64,000 bases of DNA, from assembly GCF_025961205.1 (NCBI RefSeq), contig NZ_JAOQNH010000002.1:853501-917500 (forward strand). Reading direction: 5' to 3'. Origin of the DNA: Azospirillum fermentarium. Its GTDB lineage: Bacteria; Pseudomonadota; Alphaproteobacteria; Azospirillales; Azospirillaceae. A program made the position numbers and the translations under genes. Of this stretch, positions 54,461 to 63,959 are shown one piece after another. The notes beneath the pieces are model-generated. The model did no database searches. It saw only the letters and a program-made list of their open reading frames with translations, and was not told the origin of the DNA. The number at the start of each line of letters is the position of its first letter. Positions within the stretch are counted from its first letter, which is position 1.

Positions 54461-55570
54461 ATGCCCGCTCCCTTGCTGCTCACCCCCGGCCCCCTGACCA
54501 CCACGCGCACCGTGAAGGAGGCGATGCTGCGCGACTATGGTTCGCGGGACGGGGAATTCATCGCCATCAACACCCGCATGCGCGCCCGTCTGGCCGAACT
54601 GGTGGACGCCGCCGGCACCCATGTGGCGGTTCCGGTCCAGGGGTCCGGCACCTTTGCCGTGGAGGCCATGATCGGCACGCTGGTGCCGCGCACGGGCCGG
54701 CTGCTGGTTCTGGTCAATGGCGCCTATGGCACGCGCATGGTGCGCATCGCCGAGGTGGCGGGCCGTTCCGTCACCAGCATCGAAACGGCGGAGAATGTGC
54801 CGGTGTCCCCCGCGGCCCTGGATGCAGCCCTGGCCGCCGACCCGGACGTGACCCATGTGGCCGTCGTCCAGTGCGAAACCACCGCCGGCCTGCTGAACCC
54901 GGTGGACGAGGTGGCGCGGGTGACCGCCCGCCATGGCCGCCGGCTGCTGATCGACGCTATGAGTTCGTTCGGCGCCCTGCCCCTGTCGCGCGCCGCCGTG
55001 CCGTTCGAGGCGGTGGCCGCCTCGTCCAACAAGTGCCTGCAGGGCGCCCCCGGCTTCGGCTTCGTGATCGTGGACCGCGATGCGCTGGCCGCCGCCGCCG
55101 GCAACGCCCACGCCCTGACGCTGGACCTGCACGACCAGTGGCGCGGGTTCGAGACGAACGCCCAATGGCGCTTCACCCCGCCCACCCACGTCATCGCCGC
55201 CTTTGGCCAAGCCCTGGCCGAGCACGAGGCCGAAGGCGGGGTGGAGGGGCGTGGCCGCCGCTACGCCGCCAACTGCCGCGTGCTGGTGGACGGGATGCGC
55301 GCACTGGGGTTCGAAACCCTGCTGCCCGACGCGGTGCAGGCACCAATTATCGTCACCTTCCGCATGCCCGCCGACCCGGCGTTCGCGTTCGACCGCTTCT
55401 ACGACGGGCTGCGGGACCGGGGCTTCGTGATCTACCCCGGCAAGCTGACGGTGGCCGACAGCTTCCGCATGGGCTGCATCGGCGACCTCGGCCCCGCCCA
55501 CATGAGCGCAGCACTGGACGCGGTGAAAGCAACGCTGTCCGCGATGGGCGTGGCCTCGGGCCGCCCGTGA
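54461..55570 (+). CDS. phnW: 2-aminoethylphosphonate-pyruvate transaminase
   Basis: A 369-aa PLP enzyme (fold type I, class V) that converts AEP and pyruvate into phosphonoacetaldehyde and alanine. It starts MPAPLLLTPGPLTTTRTVKE, typical of PhnW. The substrate loop has CETTAGLLNP, the cofactor aspartate lies in LLIDAMSSFG, and the PLP lysine is Lys191 in ASSNKCLQGAPG. A GGAGGAGA site precedes the ATG. phnX follows 11 bp later. The order binding protein-ATPase-permease-lysR-phnW-phnX is a standard AEP catabolic locus. Confidence 0.96.
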   Translation: MPAPLLLTPGPLTTTRTVKEAMLRDYGSRDGEFIAINTRMRARLAELVDAAGTHVAVPVQGSGTFAVEAMIGTLVPRTGRLLVLVNGAYGTRMVRIAEVAGRSVTSIETAENVPVSPAALDAALAADPDVTHVAVVQCETTAGLLNPVDEVARVTARHGRRLLIDAMSSFGALPLSRAAVPFEAVAASSNKCLQGAPGFGFVIVDRDALAAAAGNAHALTLDLHDQWRGFETNAQWRFTPPTHVIAAFGQALAEHEAEGGVEGRGRRYAANCRVLVDGMRALGFETLLPDAVQAPIIVTFRMPADPAFAFDRFYDGLRDRGFVIYPGKLTVADSFRMGCIGDLGPAHMSAALDAVKATLSAMGVASGRP

Positions 55571-55581
55571 GGAGATCTGTG

Positions 55582-56412
55582 ATGACTTATACCTACAGCC
55601 GCCGCTACACCGGCCCCCTGCGCGCCGTGATCCTGGACTGGGCCGGCACCACCGTGGATTTCGGCTGCCAAGCCCCCACCGCGGCTTTCACCGCCGCGTT
55701 CGCCGGCTTCGGCGTGCTGATCACGCTGGCCCAGGCCCGCGCGCCCATGGGGATGCCCAAGTGGAACCACATCCGCACCATCCTCGGCATGGGGCCGGTG
55801 GCCGCCGCCTGGACCGAGCGTCATGGGGCGGCCCCCACCGACGCCGATGCCGACGCCATCTATGACCGCTTCCTGCCGCTGCAGGTGGATGTGGTCGCCA
55901 ACCACGCCGACGTCATCCCCGGCGTGATCGAGACCGTGGCGGCCCTGCGCGCCCGCGGTCTGGCCATCGGTTCCACCACCGGCTACCCCCGCCCGGTGAT
56001 GGATGTGGTGATGAAAGCCGCCGCCGACCAAGGCTACGCCCCCGACGTGACGGTGTGCGCCGGCGAAACCCCCAGCGGGCGCCCCGGCCCGTCCATGGCG
56101 CTGAAGTGCCTGATCGACCTCGACGTCTCCCCGGTGGAGGCGTGCGTGAAGATCGGCGACACCGTGGTGGATGTGGAAGAGGGCCTCAACGCCGGCCTGT
56201 GGACCATTGCCGTCACTGAAACCGGCAACGAGGTGGGTCTCCCCCTTGCGGACCTCGCCGCCCTGCCGGCGGCGGAGCGGGCGCGGCTGGCCGGGGCCGC
56301 CGCCGATAAGCTGGCCCGTGCCGGCGCCCATTACGTGGTGCCCAGTCTGGCCGACGCCCTGCCGCTGCTGGACGTGATCGAGGCGCGCCTGCGCCGCGGG
56401 GAGACGCCGTGA
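55582..56412 (+). CDS. phnX: Phosphonoacetaldehyde hydrolase (phosphonatase)
   Basis: A 276-aa HAD-superfamily enzyme that splits phosphonoacetaldehyde into acetaldehyde and phosphate. The nucleophile is Asp19 in LDWAGTTVD and the Schiff-base lysine is Lys60 in PMGMPKWNHI, matching the Bacillus cereus enzyme's Asp12/Lys53 pair in context. Downstream motifs GSTTGYPRPVMD and KIGDTVVDVEEGLNAG complete the HAD core. The ATG at 55582 is preceded by GGAG. The stop overlaps the next open frame (GTGA), the truncated FAD gene. Confidence 0.96.
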   Translation: MTYTYSRRYTGPLRAVILDWAGTTVDFGCQAPTAAFTAAFAGFGVLITLAQARAPMGMPKWNHIRTILGMGPVAAAWTERHGAAPTDADADAIYDRFLPLQVDVVANHADVIPGVIETVAALRARGLAIGSTTGYPRPVMDVVMKAAADQGYAPDVTVCAGETPSGRPGPSMALKCLIDLDVSPVEACVKIGDTVVDVEEGLNAGLWTIAVTETGNEVGLPLADLAALPAAERARLAGAAADKLARAGAHYVVPSLADALPLLDVIEARLRRGETP

Positions 56413-56606
56413 CCCTGCGGCCCGAGACCGTCGGCGCCGTGATCGTCGGCGGCGGCATCCTGGGTCTGTCGGCGGCGTGGCACCTGACCCGTTCCCACAC
56501 CGGGATGTCACACGCCGGGATGCGGGTTCTGGTGCTGGAACGCAACGGGCTGACCACCGCCGCCACGGCGCAGGCCGCCGCCCGTTCGGGCAAGACCTCC
56601 GGCTGA
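56409..56606 (+). pseudogene. N-terminal stump of an FAD-dependent phosphonate oxidoreductase
   Basis: A 65-codon open frame starts with GTG overlapping the phnX stop. It encodes only the dinucleotide-binding fold (GAVIVGGGILGLSAAWHLTR) and a typical second strand (VLVLERNGLTTAATAQAAAR), then stops after GKTSG. Phosphonate clusters often contain a D-amino-acid-oxidase-like protein of about 370 aa here (PbfD/HpnW group). The next gene starts 14 bp after the stop, so the missing part is deleted, not merely frameshifted. It could still be translated because coupling to phnX is intact. Confidence 0.7.
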
Positions 56607-56619
56607 AGGAGCCATCCCC

Positions 56620-58053
56620 ATGACCATCGACCAAAGCGAAGGCGACAGCAACACCTCCACCCGCCGCGCCCGCTGGGCCGCCGAAACCGTGGGGCCGCGG
56701 TCGCGGGATCTGGTGGCGCGGGACGCCGGGGTGTACCTGCGCCAAGCCCTGTCCACCCCCTGCCTGTCGGCGGTGCGCAAGGCGGAAGGCATCTGGATCG
56801 AGGATGCCGACGGGCGCCGGTTCATGGATTTCCACGGCAACAGCGCCCACCACATCGGCTATGCCCACCCGCGGCTGGTGGCGGCGCTGAAGCGGCAGAT
56901 GGACGATCTGAGCTTCGCACCACGCCGCTTCACCTGCGAGCCGGCGGTGGAACTGGCCGAACGGCTGGCGGCCCGCGCGCCCATGGGGCCGGGGTCACGG
57001 GTGCTGCTGGCGCCCGGCGGGTCGGAAGCCATCGAGATCGCGCTGAAGATCGCCCGCCTCGCCACCGGGCGGCACAAAACCATGTCGTTCTGGGATGCCT
57101 TCCACGGCGCCGGCTTCGGTGCCGCCAGCGTCGGGGGGGAGGCGCTGTTCCGCTCCCACGGGATCGGGCCGCTGCTGCCGGGGACCGAGCATGTGGCGCC
57201 GTTCGCCTGTTTCCGCTGCCCCTACGGCTTTCCCAGCGCCAGCGCGCGGCCCGATCTCGACGCCTGCCGCATGGCGTGCGCGCGGATGCTGCGCTACGCG
57301 CTGGACAAGGAGGGCGACGTGGCGGCGGTGATCGCCGAGCCGGTGCGCGCCGTGCCCTACCTGCCGCCGCCGGGATTCTGGGCGGCGGTGCGCGCCGCCT
57401 GCGATGCGGCGGGGGCGTTGCTGATCTTCGACGAGATTCCCACCGGGCTGGGCAAGACCGGCACCTTCTTCAGCCATGAACCCTATGGGGCCGTGCCCGA
57501 CATGGTGGTGCTGGGCAAGGCGCTGGGCGGGGCCATGCTGCCGGTTGCCGCGGTGATCGCCCGCGGCGGGCTGGATGTCGCCGCCGACCGCGCCATCGGC
57601 CACTACACCCACGAAAAGAACCCGCTGCTGGCCCGCGCCGCCCTGACCACCCTGTCCATCATCGACGACGACGGGCTGACCGAACGTGCCGCGGACCTGG
57701 GCCGCCACGCGCAGGAAAGGCTGCGGGATCTCGCCGCCCGCCACCGCGGCATCGCCGAGGTCCGGGGGGCTGGCCTGCTGCTGGGGGTGGACCTGGTGGA
57801 CAGCGACGGCGCCCCCGATCCCGACCGGGCCGACGCCGTGCTGTATGCGTGTCTGGAAGCGGGGCTGAGCTTCAAGGTGACCATGGGCAACGTGCTTACC
57901 CTGTCGTCGCCGCTGACCATCGGGCGTGACGATCTGGACCGGGCCATCGGCATCATCGGCGATGCCCTGGACCGGACGGCGTGGGGGGAGGCCGCTCCTG
58001 GGCATCCACCGGGCCCCTACCCCTCCCAGCGGTGGGACAGCACGAAGCTGTAG
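56620..58053 (+). CDS. PbfA-like (R)-1-hydroxy-AEP ammonia-lyase (class III aminotransferase fold)
   Basis: A 477-aa PLP protein of the class III aminotransferase fold. The PLP lysine is Lys300 in MVVLGKALGGAMLP, with FDEIPTGLGKTG before it. Glycine-rich APGGSEAIEIALKIAR and WDAFHGAGFGAASVGGEALF are visible. Proteins of this type beside phnWX act as PbfA: they eliminate ammonia from (R)-1-hydroxy-2-aminoethylphosphonate to give phosphonoacetaldehyde for PhnX. The alternative is a true AEP- or omega-aminotransferase. GGAG precedes the ATG. The last 37 bases overlap the convergent GntR gene. Confidence 0.82.
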   Translation: MTIDQSEGDSNTSTRRARWAAETVGPRSRDLVARDAGVYLRQALSTPCLSAVRKAEGIWIEDADGRRFMDFHGNSAHHIGYAHPRLVAALKRQMDDLSFAPRRFTCEPAVELAERLAARAPMGPGSRVLLAPGGSEAIEIALKIARLATGRHKTMSFWDAFHGAGFGAASVGGEALFRSHGIGPLLPGTEHVAPFACFRCPYGFPSASARPDLDACRMACARMLRYALDKEGDVAAVIAEPVRAVPYLPPPGFWAAVRAACDAAGALLIFDEIPTGLGKTGTFFSHEPYGAVPDMVVLGKALGGAMLPVAAVIARGGLDVAADRAIGHYTHEKNPLLARAALTTLSIIDDDGLTERAADLGRHAQERLRDLAARHRGIAEVRGAGLLLGVDLVDSDGAPDPDRADAVLYACLEAGLSFKVTMGNVLTLSSPLTIGRDDLDRAIGIIGDALDRTAWGEAAPGHPPGPYPSQRWDSTKL

Positions 58054-58736
58054 CGTTCGGAGCGGACGTGAAAGACCGAACGGTCGGCACAGCCACCGTC
58101 GGCGAAGACCGAGCGCCGGCCCATCACCAGAACCGGCGCCCCCACCGCCAGACCGAGCGGCACCGCCACCGCCTCGCCCGCCGCGTCGGCCTTCAGCTCG
58201 ATGTCGGCGCCGCCCACCGGCTTGCCCAGCACCTCCTGTAGAATTGCATAGATCGGCTTCTGCCCGGCGGCCTGCCAATCGACGGCCTCCAGCGCCGGGG
58301 GCAGCAGGCTGCGGCCCAGCGCCACCGGCTCGCCGTCCACCCGGTGCAGGCGGCACACCTCCAGACAACGGGGGCCGAAATCACCGCGCAGATCCGGCGG
58401 CGTGGGCACCATCACCGCCGACAGCAGCCGCATGTCCGCATCCAGCCCCTGCAAGCGCAGCGATTCGTGAAAGCTGCGCAACCGGTCCAGCGGATGCTGG
58501 ACGCGCTTGCCCACCGTGAAGGTGCCCTTGCCCTTGCGGCGTTCGATCAGCCCTTCCGCCTCCAGCCGGTCGAGCGCCAGCCGGACCGTGACCCGGCTGA
58601 CGGCGAAACGGGCGCCGATGGCACTTTCCGTCGGCAGCCGCCCCGACGGCTCGAACCGGCGGGCGGCGATTTCGTCGCGCAGCCGGCCGGCGATCTGGCG
58701 GTACAGCGCCGTCGCATTGTCTCGCACCAGGGCCAC
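58017..58736 (-). CDS. GntR-family regulator with UTRA domain (PhnF-like)
   Basis: A 239-aa regulator of the HutC/PhnF subfamily. The N-terminal winged helix (LYRQIAGRLRDEIAARRFEP, then FAVSRVTVRLALDRLEAEGL) precedes a UTRA ligand domain (GTFTVGKRVQHPLDRLRSFH, then PIYAILQEVLGKPVGGADIE). The start is GTG at 58736, supported by GGGGGGAGGGG. It overlaps the end of the PbfA gene tail to tail and diverges from the next ABC operon, so it may regulate that operon, the phosphonate genes, or both. Confidence 0.88.
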   Translation of the reverse strand: MALVRDNATALYRQIAGRLRDEIAARRFEPSGRLPTESAIGARFAVSRVTVRLALDRLEAEGLIERRKGKGTFTVGKRVQHPLDRLRSFHESLRLQGLDADMRLLSAVMVPTPPDLRGDFGPRCLEVCRLHRVDGEPVALGRSLLPPALEAVDWQAAGQKPIYAILQEVLGKPVGGADIELKADAAGEAVAVPLGLAVGAPVLVMGRRSVFADGGCADRSVFHVRSERYSFVLSHRWEG

Positions 58737-58862
58737 CCTGCCCCTCCCCCCGATTGACCGATGAACGCCGTCTTGATGCCACCGGCACGGGGCCGGCTCA
58801 AGCCCGCACGGGCCGCCACGGCCCGGTGTGGGATGGGTGATGATTCCCTAGTTATCCCATAT

Positions 58863-58900
58863 TGTATTATATGTATTATATTGTATTATCTCTTAGAGAT
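58863..58900. promoter_or_regulatory. Triple TGTATTAT repeat and palindrome upstream of the ABC operon
   Basis: TGTATTAT occurs at 58863, 58872 and 58882 (spacing 9 and 10 bp), followed by the odd palindrome ATCTCT-T-AGAGAT at 58888-58900. The block is AT-rich in very GC-rich surroundings and lies between the divergent GntR and ABC ATPase genes, about 26 bp from the ATPase start. It probably combines the promoter with the operator of the GntR protein. Confidence 0.62.
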
Positions 58901-58925
58901 GGTTGAACGAAGGGGAAGCACGCGA

Positions 58926-59720
<795 letters not shown>

Positions 59721-59765
59721 CCCGCCCCCCGGCACAAGAGGCCGCAAACGATGAAGGGATCACAG

Positions 59766-60764
59766 ATGAAACGGACGATCATCACGGCATGCGCCGCCGT
59801 CACGGCCCTGCTGACCGGCTTCGGCCCAGCGGACGCCGCCGAAAACCGCCCGCTGCGGGTCGGCTGGGTCTTTGCCATGGCCAACGCCCCGGCCCTGGTC
59901 GCCGACCGCAAGGGTTTTTATGCCGAAGAGGGGCTGACGGTGGACGCCAAGCCCTTCGGCGACGGGCCGGTGATTCAGCAGGCGCTGGCCGCGGGCGAAC
60001 TGGACGCCGCCTACATCGGCGCGCCGCCGGTCTATCAATGGGCGGCCCGCGGCCTGGACAGCCGCATCCTCGCCAAGGTGAATTACGGGCAGGCCGCCGT
60101 GATCGCCGCCGCCCCCGGCATCCGCACCCTGGCCGACCTGCGCGGCCGCCGGCTGGCCGGGGTGGCGCGCGGCAGCGGGATGGACGTGCTGCTGCGCGGC
60201 TTCGTGCTGAAGGACGCCGCGGGCCTCGACCCCGACCGCGACCTGTCGGTGACCGCCATGCCGGTGGGCACCATGAACGCGGCCCTGGACGGCGGCACCG
60301 CCGACGCCGCCTTTGCGTGGGAGCCGTTCATCAGCCAGCAGGTTCTGCGCGGCGGTGCCCATGTGGTGTTCGACGTCAATCAGGCGCTGCCCGGCTATCC
60401 CTGGTACGTGGTGATGGCGCCGGTGAAGACCCTGGCCGAGCGGCCCGACGATGTGGTGCGGCTGCTGCGCGCCCACGCCAAGGCCATCGCGTGGCTGTCC
60501 GATCACCCGGCGGAAGCCGACGCCCTGATCGCCGATGCCTTCAAGTTGGAGCCGGTCAAGCGCGCCGACGGCACCGGGATTCCTGCCACCGCCGTCGCCG
60601 CCGAGGCGCGCAAGCGGCTGGGCTGGTCGGACCGGCTGGAGGACAGCGACCTCGCCTTCATCCAGCGGCTGATGGATTACTCCCTGGCGCTCGGCTTCAT
60701 CCCCGGCCCCATGAAGGCGGCGGATATCGTCGATACCTCCTATCTGCGCCGGGCGGGGCGCTGA
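59766..60764 (+). CDS. NMT1/SsuA-type ABC substrate-binding protein
   Basis: A 332-aa periplasmic protein with a signal peptide (MKRTIITACAAVTALLTGFG, cleaved near ADAAE). The mature part has the NMT1/THI5-SsuA fold, with LVADRKGFYAEEGLTVDAKP and AAYIGAPPVYQWAARGLDS. Ligands of the family include sulfonates, nitrate-like ions, taurine and thiamine precursors. The start at 59766 follows AAGGGA; the ATG five codons earlier is less well placed. Its stop overlaps the permease start (TGATG). Confidence 0.88.
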   Translation: MKRTIITACAAVTALLTGFGPADAAENRPLRVGWVFAMANAPALVADRKGFYAEEGLTVDAKPFGDGPVIQQALAAGELDAAYIGAPPVYQWAARGLDSRILAKVNYGQAAVIAAAPGIRTLADLRGRRLAGVARGSGMDVLLRGFVLKDAAGLDPDRDLSVTAMPVGTMNAALDGGTADAAFAWEPFISQQVLRGGAHVVFDVNQALPGYPWYVVMAPVKTLAERPDDVVRLLRAHAKAIAWLSDHPAEADALIADAFKLEPVKRADGTGIPATAVAAEARKRLGWSDRLEDSDLAFIQRLMDYSLALGFIPGPMKAADIVDTSYLRRAGR

Positions 60765-61528
60765 TGGGCGCGCAAACCTCCCGCGGGCCGGGCTGGAATT
60801 ACGGGTGGGCGGCCTTTCCGGCGCTGCTGCTGGTGTGGAGTGCCGCCGCCTGGAACCTGCCGCCCTATGTGCTGCCCCAGCCCTGGGCGGTGGCGGCGGA
60901 GGCGGTGCGCTGGTTGGACAGCGGCCAACTCGCCGCCCATGTGGGCGCCAGTCTGGTGCGCGAGGCCGGCGGCTTCGCCGCCGCCGTGCTGGGTGCCCTG
61001 GCCCTGGGGCTGGCCGGTGCCCTGTCGCCGGGGTTCCGCGCCTTCGCCGCCCCCCTGACCGGGCTGTTCATGGCGATCCCCCCCATCGCCTGGGCGCCGC
61101 TGTCGATGATCGTCTTCGGGCTGGGCTACACCGCCATCACCATGGTGATCGTGGTGGCCGCCCTGTTCCCCATGGCGGTGACCGTGCAGGAGGGCTTTCT
61201 CGCCATCCGCAACGGCAACCTGCGCGCCGCCCGCGTGCTGGGCGCCCGACGATGGCAATTGCTCCGCCATGTCTATCTGCCGGCTTCGCTGCCCTTTCTG
61301 ACGGCGGCCCTGCGCATCGGCTTCAGCCAGGCGTGGCGGGCGCTGGTGGCCGCCGAGATGCTGGGCGCGTCCCAGGGGATCGGCTGGATGGTCGCCATGG
61401 GCGGCCAGATCGGCAACGCCACCCAGGTGCTGCTGGGCGTCGTCATCATCGGCCTGACCGCCTGGATCACCGAAAGCCTGGTCTTCCGCCGCATCGAACG
61501 GCGCTACCGCCACTGGCACCACGCCTGA
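60764..61528 (+). CDS. SsuC/TauC/ThiX-type ABC permease
   Basis: A 254-aa inner-membrane permease with about six helices. The EAA-type loop reads NLRAARVLGARRWQLLRHVY, and the C-terminal helix region is TQVLLGVVIIGLTAWITESL, both typical of SsuC. It overlaps the binding-protein stop by one base. The open frame upstream is a shadow of the ATPase and binding-protein genes. It completes the importer. Confidence 0.9.
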   Translation: MGAQTSRGPGWNYGWAAFPALLLVWSAAAWNLPPYVLPQPWAVAAEAVRWLDSGQLAAHVGASLVREAGGFAAAVLGALALGLAGALSPGFRAFAAPLTGLFMAIPPIAWAPLSMIVFGLGYTAITMVIVVAALFPMAVTVQEGFLAIRNGNLRAARVLGARRWQLLRHVYLPASLPFLTAALRIGFSQAWRALVAAEMLGASQGIGWMVAMGGQIGNATQVLLGVVIIGLTAWITESLVFRRIERRYRHWHHA

Positions 61529-61567
61529 CCCCGCCCCCTCCCTCCCCGCGCATAAGGAACCATCACC

Positions 61568-63925
61568 GTGACCACCCCCCGTCACACCGCCCCCGCCGGG
61601 CTGTACGAACGCAACAAGGCCCGCCCCTTCCTCGGCTCCACCCGCTGTTCACACAGCCGGCTGGTTGCCGGGGAATGGACGGAACTGACGCTCGTCTACG
61701 AGGTGGGCGCCTCGGGCCTTGCCGATGGCGCCGGCATCAAGCTGGCGATGAAGTTCTATTCCGACTGGGCGCTGTTCCAGACCAGCGACCCGCAAGCCGC
61801 CAACTATGTCTCGGCGGAGTACGAGGCGGGGCCCCTGGTGCCGGGGCAAAGCCCGGCCACCGTCCAGGCGCTGAAGGTGCGTTTCGACCAGAAGGGTCAC
61901 GAGCGCCCCTATCAGAAGGCCATCGTCATCGACGTGATCGACGGCTATCTCAACCCCGGCGACCGCATCGTGATCCGGCTGGGCGACCGGCGCCGGGGCG
62001 GACCGGGCACGCGGGTGCAGAGCTTCGTCGAGCAGGGGTTCCGCTTCCGCGTGTTCATCGACCCGCTGGGCAGCCAGAAATACGCCGAGGTGCCGGGCGA
62101 CTGCGTGCTCGACATCGTGGCCGGCGCGCCCGCCGTCCTGCGTCTGGTGGCGCCGCGCCTGACCGCGCCGGGGCCGGTGACGGTGCGGCTGCGGGCCGAG
62201 GACGTGTGGGGCAACTGCTGCACCGCCGTGAGCCGGCCCATTGCCGCGACCCTGACCCTGACCGGCCCCCAGGGTGAAAGCACGCAGGCGCTGACGCTCG
62301 CCCCCGATCCCCAGGCCAACGGCTGGGTGGTCCACCGCCAGGACATGGATCTCGCGGAGGGAGAATGGCGGATCGCCGCCACCGCCGACGGGCTGGTCCC
62401 CGCCGACGCCTTCGTCACCGCCGAAGCGGGGGCGCCGCGGGTCTTCTATGCCGACCTGCACGTTCATTCCAACGATACGGTCGGCACCAACGACACCGCC
62501 TACAACCTGTCCTATGGCCGCGACGTCGCCGGGCTGGACGTGCTGGGCTACACCGCCAACGACTTCAACGTCACCGAACGCGCCTGGACCGAAGCGGTCG
62601 GGCTGATCGACCGCTTCAACGAGGCGGGCCGCTTCGTCTGCTACCCCGGAACCGAATGGTGCGGCAACTCGGCGGCGGGCGGCGACCACAACGTCATCTT
62701 CCTGCGCGACGGCCAGCCGCGTTTTCCCGCCGGCGCGGCGGGGCAACCGGTGCGGTCGTTCGAATGGAACGAATCCACCCGCGGCGCCCTGCGCCCCGGC
62801 GCGTGGCCGCTGGACGATCTCTACGCGGCTTATGAGGACGACCCGGAAGGCCATCTGCTGATCCCCCACGTGGGGGGCCGGCGCTGCAATCTCGATTGGC
62901 ATCACCCCGAACTGGAGCGGCTGATCGAGATCGGGTCCGCCTGGGGGCAGTTCCACTGGGTCTATGCCGAGGCGCTGGCGCGTGGCTACCGGCTCGGCGC
63001 CTCGGCCAGCAGCGACGAGCATCAGGGCCGCTGCGGCGGCGGGGCGCCGGCAACGGCGGTGTTCGGCGCCCGCGGCGGGCTGACCGGCGTGCTGGCCGAG
63101 CGGCTTGACCGCGCCACCATCGGCCGGGCACTGCGGGCGCGCCACACCTTTGCCACCACCGGGGAACGCAGCGTCGCCACCCTGCGGCTTGGCGGCCAGG
63201 GGATGGGCGACGTGGTGCGGGCGCCGGTGGACGGGGCGCTCGACTACCGGCTTCTGGGCGACCACGGGTGGGAAAACCTGCGGCTCTACGACGGCGAACG
63301 GCTGGTGTGGGAACGCGACCTGCACCGCGAACTGGGGCTGTCGGAGCGGCGCATCCGCCTGCGGCTGGGCGGTGCCCGCATCAAGGACCGCTACCGCGGC
63401 GCCTATTGGAACGGCGGAATCACCATCACCGGGGCGGCGGTGCAGCGGGTCGATCCTTTCGGCTTCGACCACCCGGAACAGGGGTTCTGGCGCCAGGACG
63501 CCACGACGGTGGCGCTGCGCACGGTGACCCACGGCGACACCGACGGGATCGAACTCACCCTGTCGCGGCTGGCCGGCACCCGCATCCGGGTGCACCTGGA
63601 TATCGGCACCTATGTGAAGGTCGGCAACCCGCTGACACCGCCGCCAAACCCGCACGCACCGGAAGCGGTGCTGGAGATCGACGGCGACACCCTGCTGGAC
63701 GGCGGCCTGTGCCCCACGGGCGGGGTCACCCGCGTGCTGCCCGGCACCGAGCTGGAGGTGACGGTGGAGCGGGTCACCGAAGCCCCGCTGCCCCGCGGCC
63801 TGGCCGGGCGGATTCCGCTCACCGGTCTGGGGCTTGAGGCGGACCGGGAGCACCCGCTGTTCCTCACCGCCCGCCAGCGCGACCAGTCGCGGGTGTGGAC
63901 ATCGGCCCTGTTCGTCACCCCCTGA
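61568..63925 (+). CDS. DUF3604/PHP-like metallohydrolase
   Basis: A 785-aa protein without a signal peptide. Residues about 1-290 are beta-rich with no recognised motif. The metal-binding domain begins with ADLHVHSNDT (His298, His300) and continues with YPGTEWCGNSAAGGDHNVIF, LIPHVGGRRCNLDWHHP and SASSDEHQGRCGG, whose His, Asp and Glu residues look like PHP/amidohydrolase-type ligands. The C-terminal 250 residues are again beta-rich. The GTG at 61568 follows GGA. It lies 39 bp after the ABC genes, so it probably acts on the imported compound. The family has few characterised members; the reaction is unknown. Confidence 0.75.
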   Translation: MTTPRHTAPAGLYERNKARPFLGSTRCSHSRLVAGEWTELTLVYEVGASGLADGAGIKLAMKFYSDWALFQTSDPQAANYVSAEYEAGPLVPGQSPATVQALKVRFDQKGHERPYQKAIVIDVIDGYLNPGDRIVIRLGDRRRGGPGTRVQSFVEQGFRFRVFIDPLGSQKYAEVPGDCVLDIVAGAPAVLRLVAPRLTAPGPVTVRLRAEDVWGNCCTAVSRPIAATLTLTGPQGESTQALTLAPDPQANGWVVHRQDMDLAEGEWRIAATADGLVPADAFVTAEAGAPRVFYADLHVHSNDTVGTNDTAYNLSYGRDVAGLDVLGYTANDFNVTERAWTEAVGLIDRFNEAGRFVCYPGTEWCGNSAAGGDHNVIFLRDGQPRFPAGAAGQPVRSFEWNESTRGALRPGAWPLDDLYAAYEDDPEGHLLIPHVGGRRCNLDWHHPELERLIEIGSAWGQFHWVYAEALARGYRLGASASSDEHQGRCGGGAPATAVFGARGGLTGVLAERLDRATIGRALRARHTFATTGERSVATLRLGGQGMGDVVRAPVDGALDYRLLGDHGWENLRLYDGERLVWERDLHRELGLSERRIRLRLGGARIKDRYRGAYWNGGITITGAAVQRVDPFGFDHPEQGFWRQDATTVALRTVTHGDTDGIELTLSRLAGTRIRVHLDIGTYVKVGNPLTPPPNPHAPEAVLEIDGDTLLDGGLCPTGGVTRVLPGTELEVTVERVTEAPLPRGLAGRIPLTGLGLEADREHPLFLTARQRDQSRVWTSALFVTP

Positions 63926-63933
63926 TTTCCAGA

Positions 63934-63959
63934 GGCGGGGGCGGAGACCGGCCCCCGCC
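63934..63959 (+). terminator. Hairpin after the metallohydrolase gene
   Basis: GGCGGGGGC (63934-63942) and GCCCCCGCC (63951-63959) form a perfect 9-bp stem eight bases after the stop codon. No T-run follows directly. It probably marks the operon end. Confidence 0.6.
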
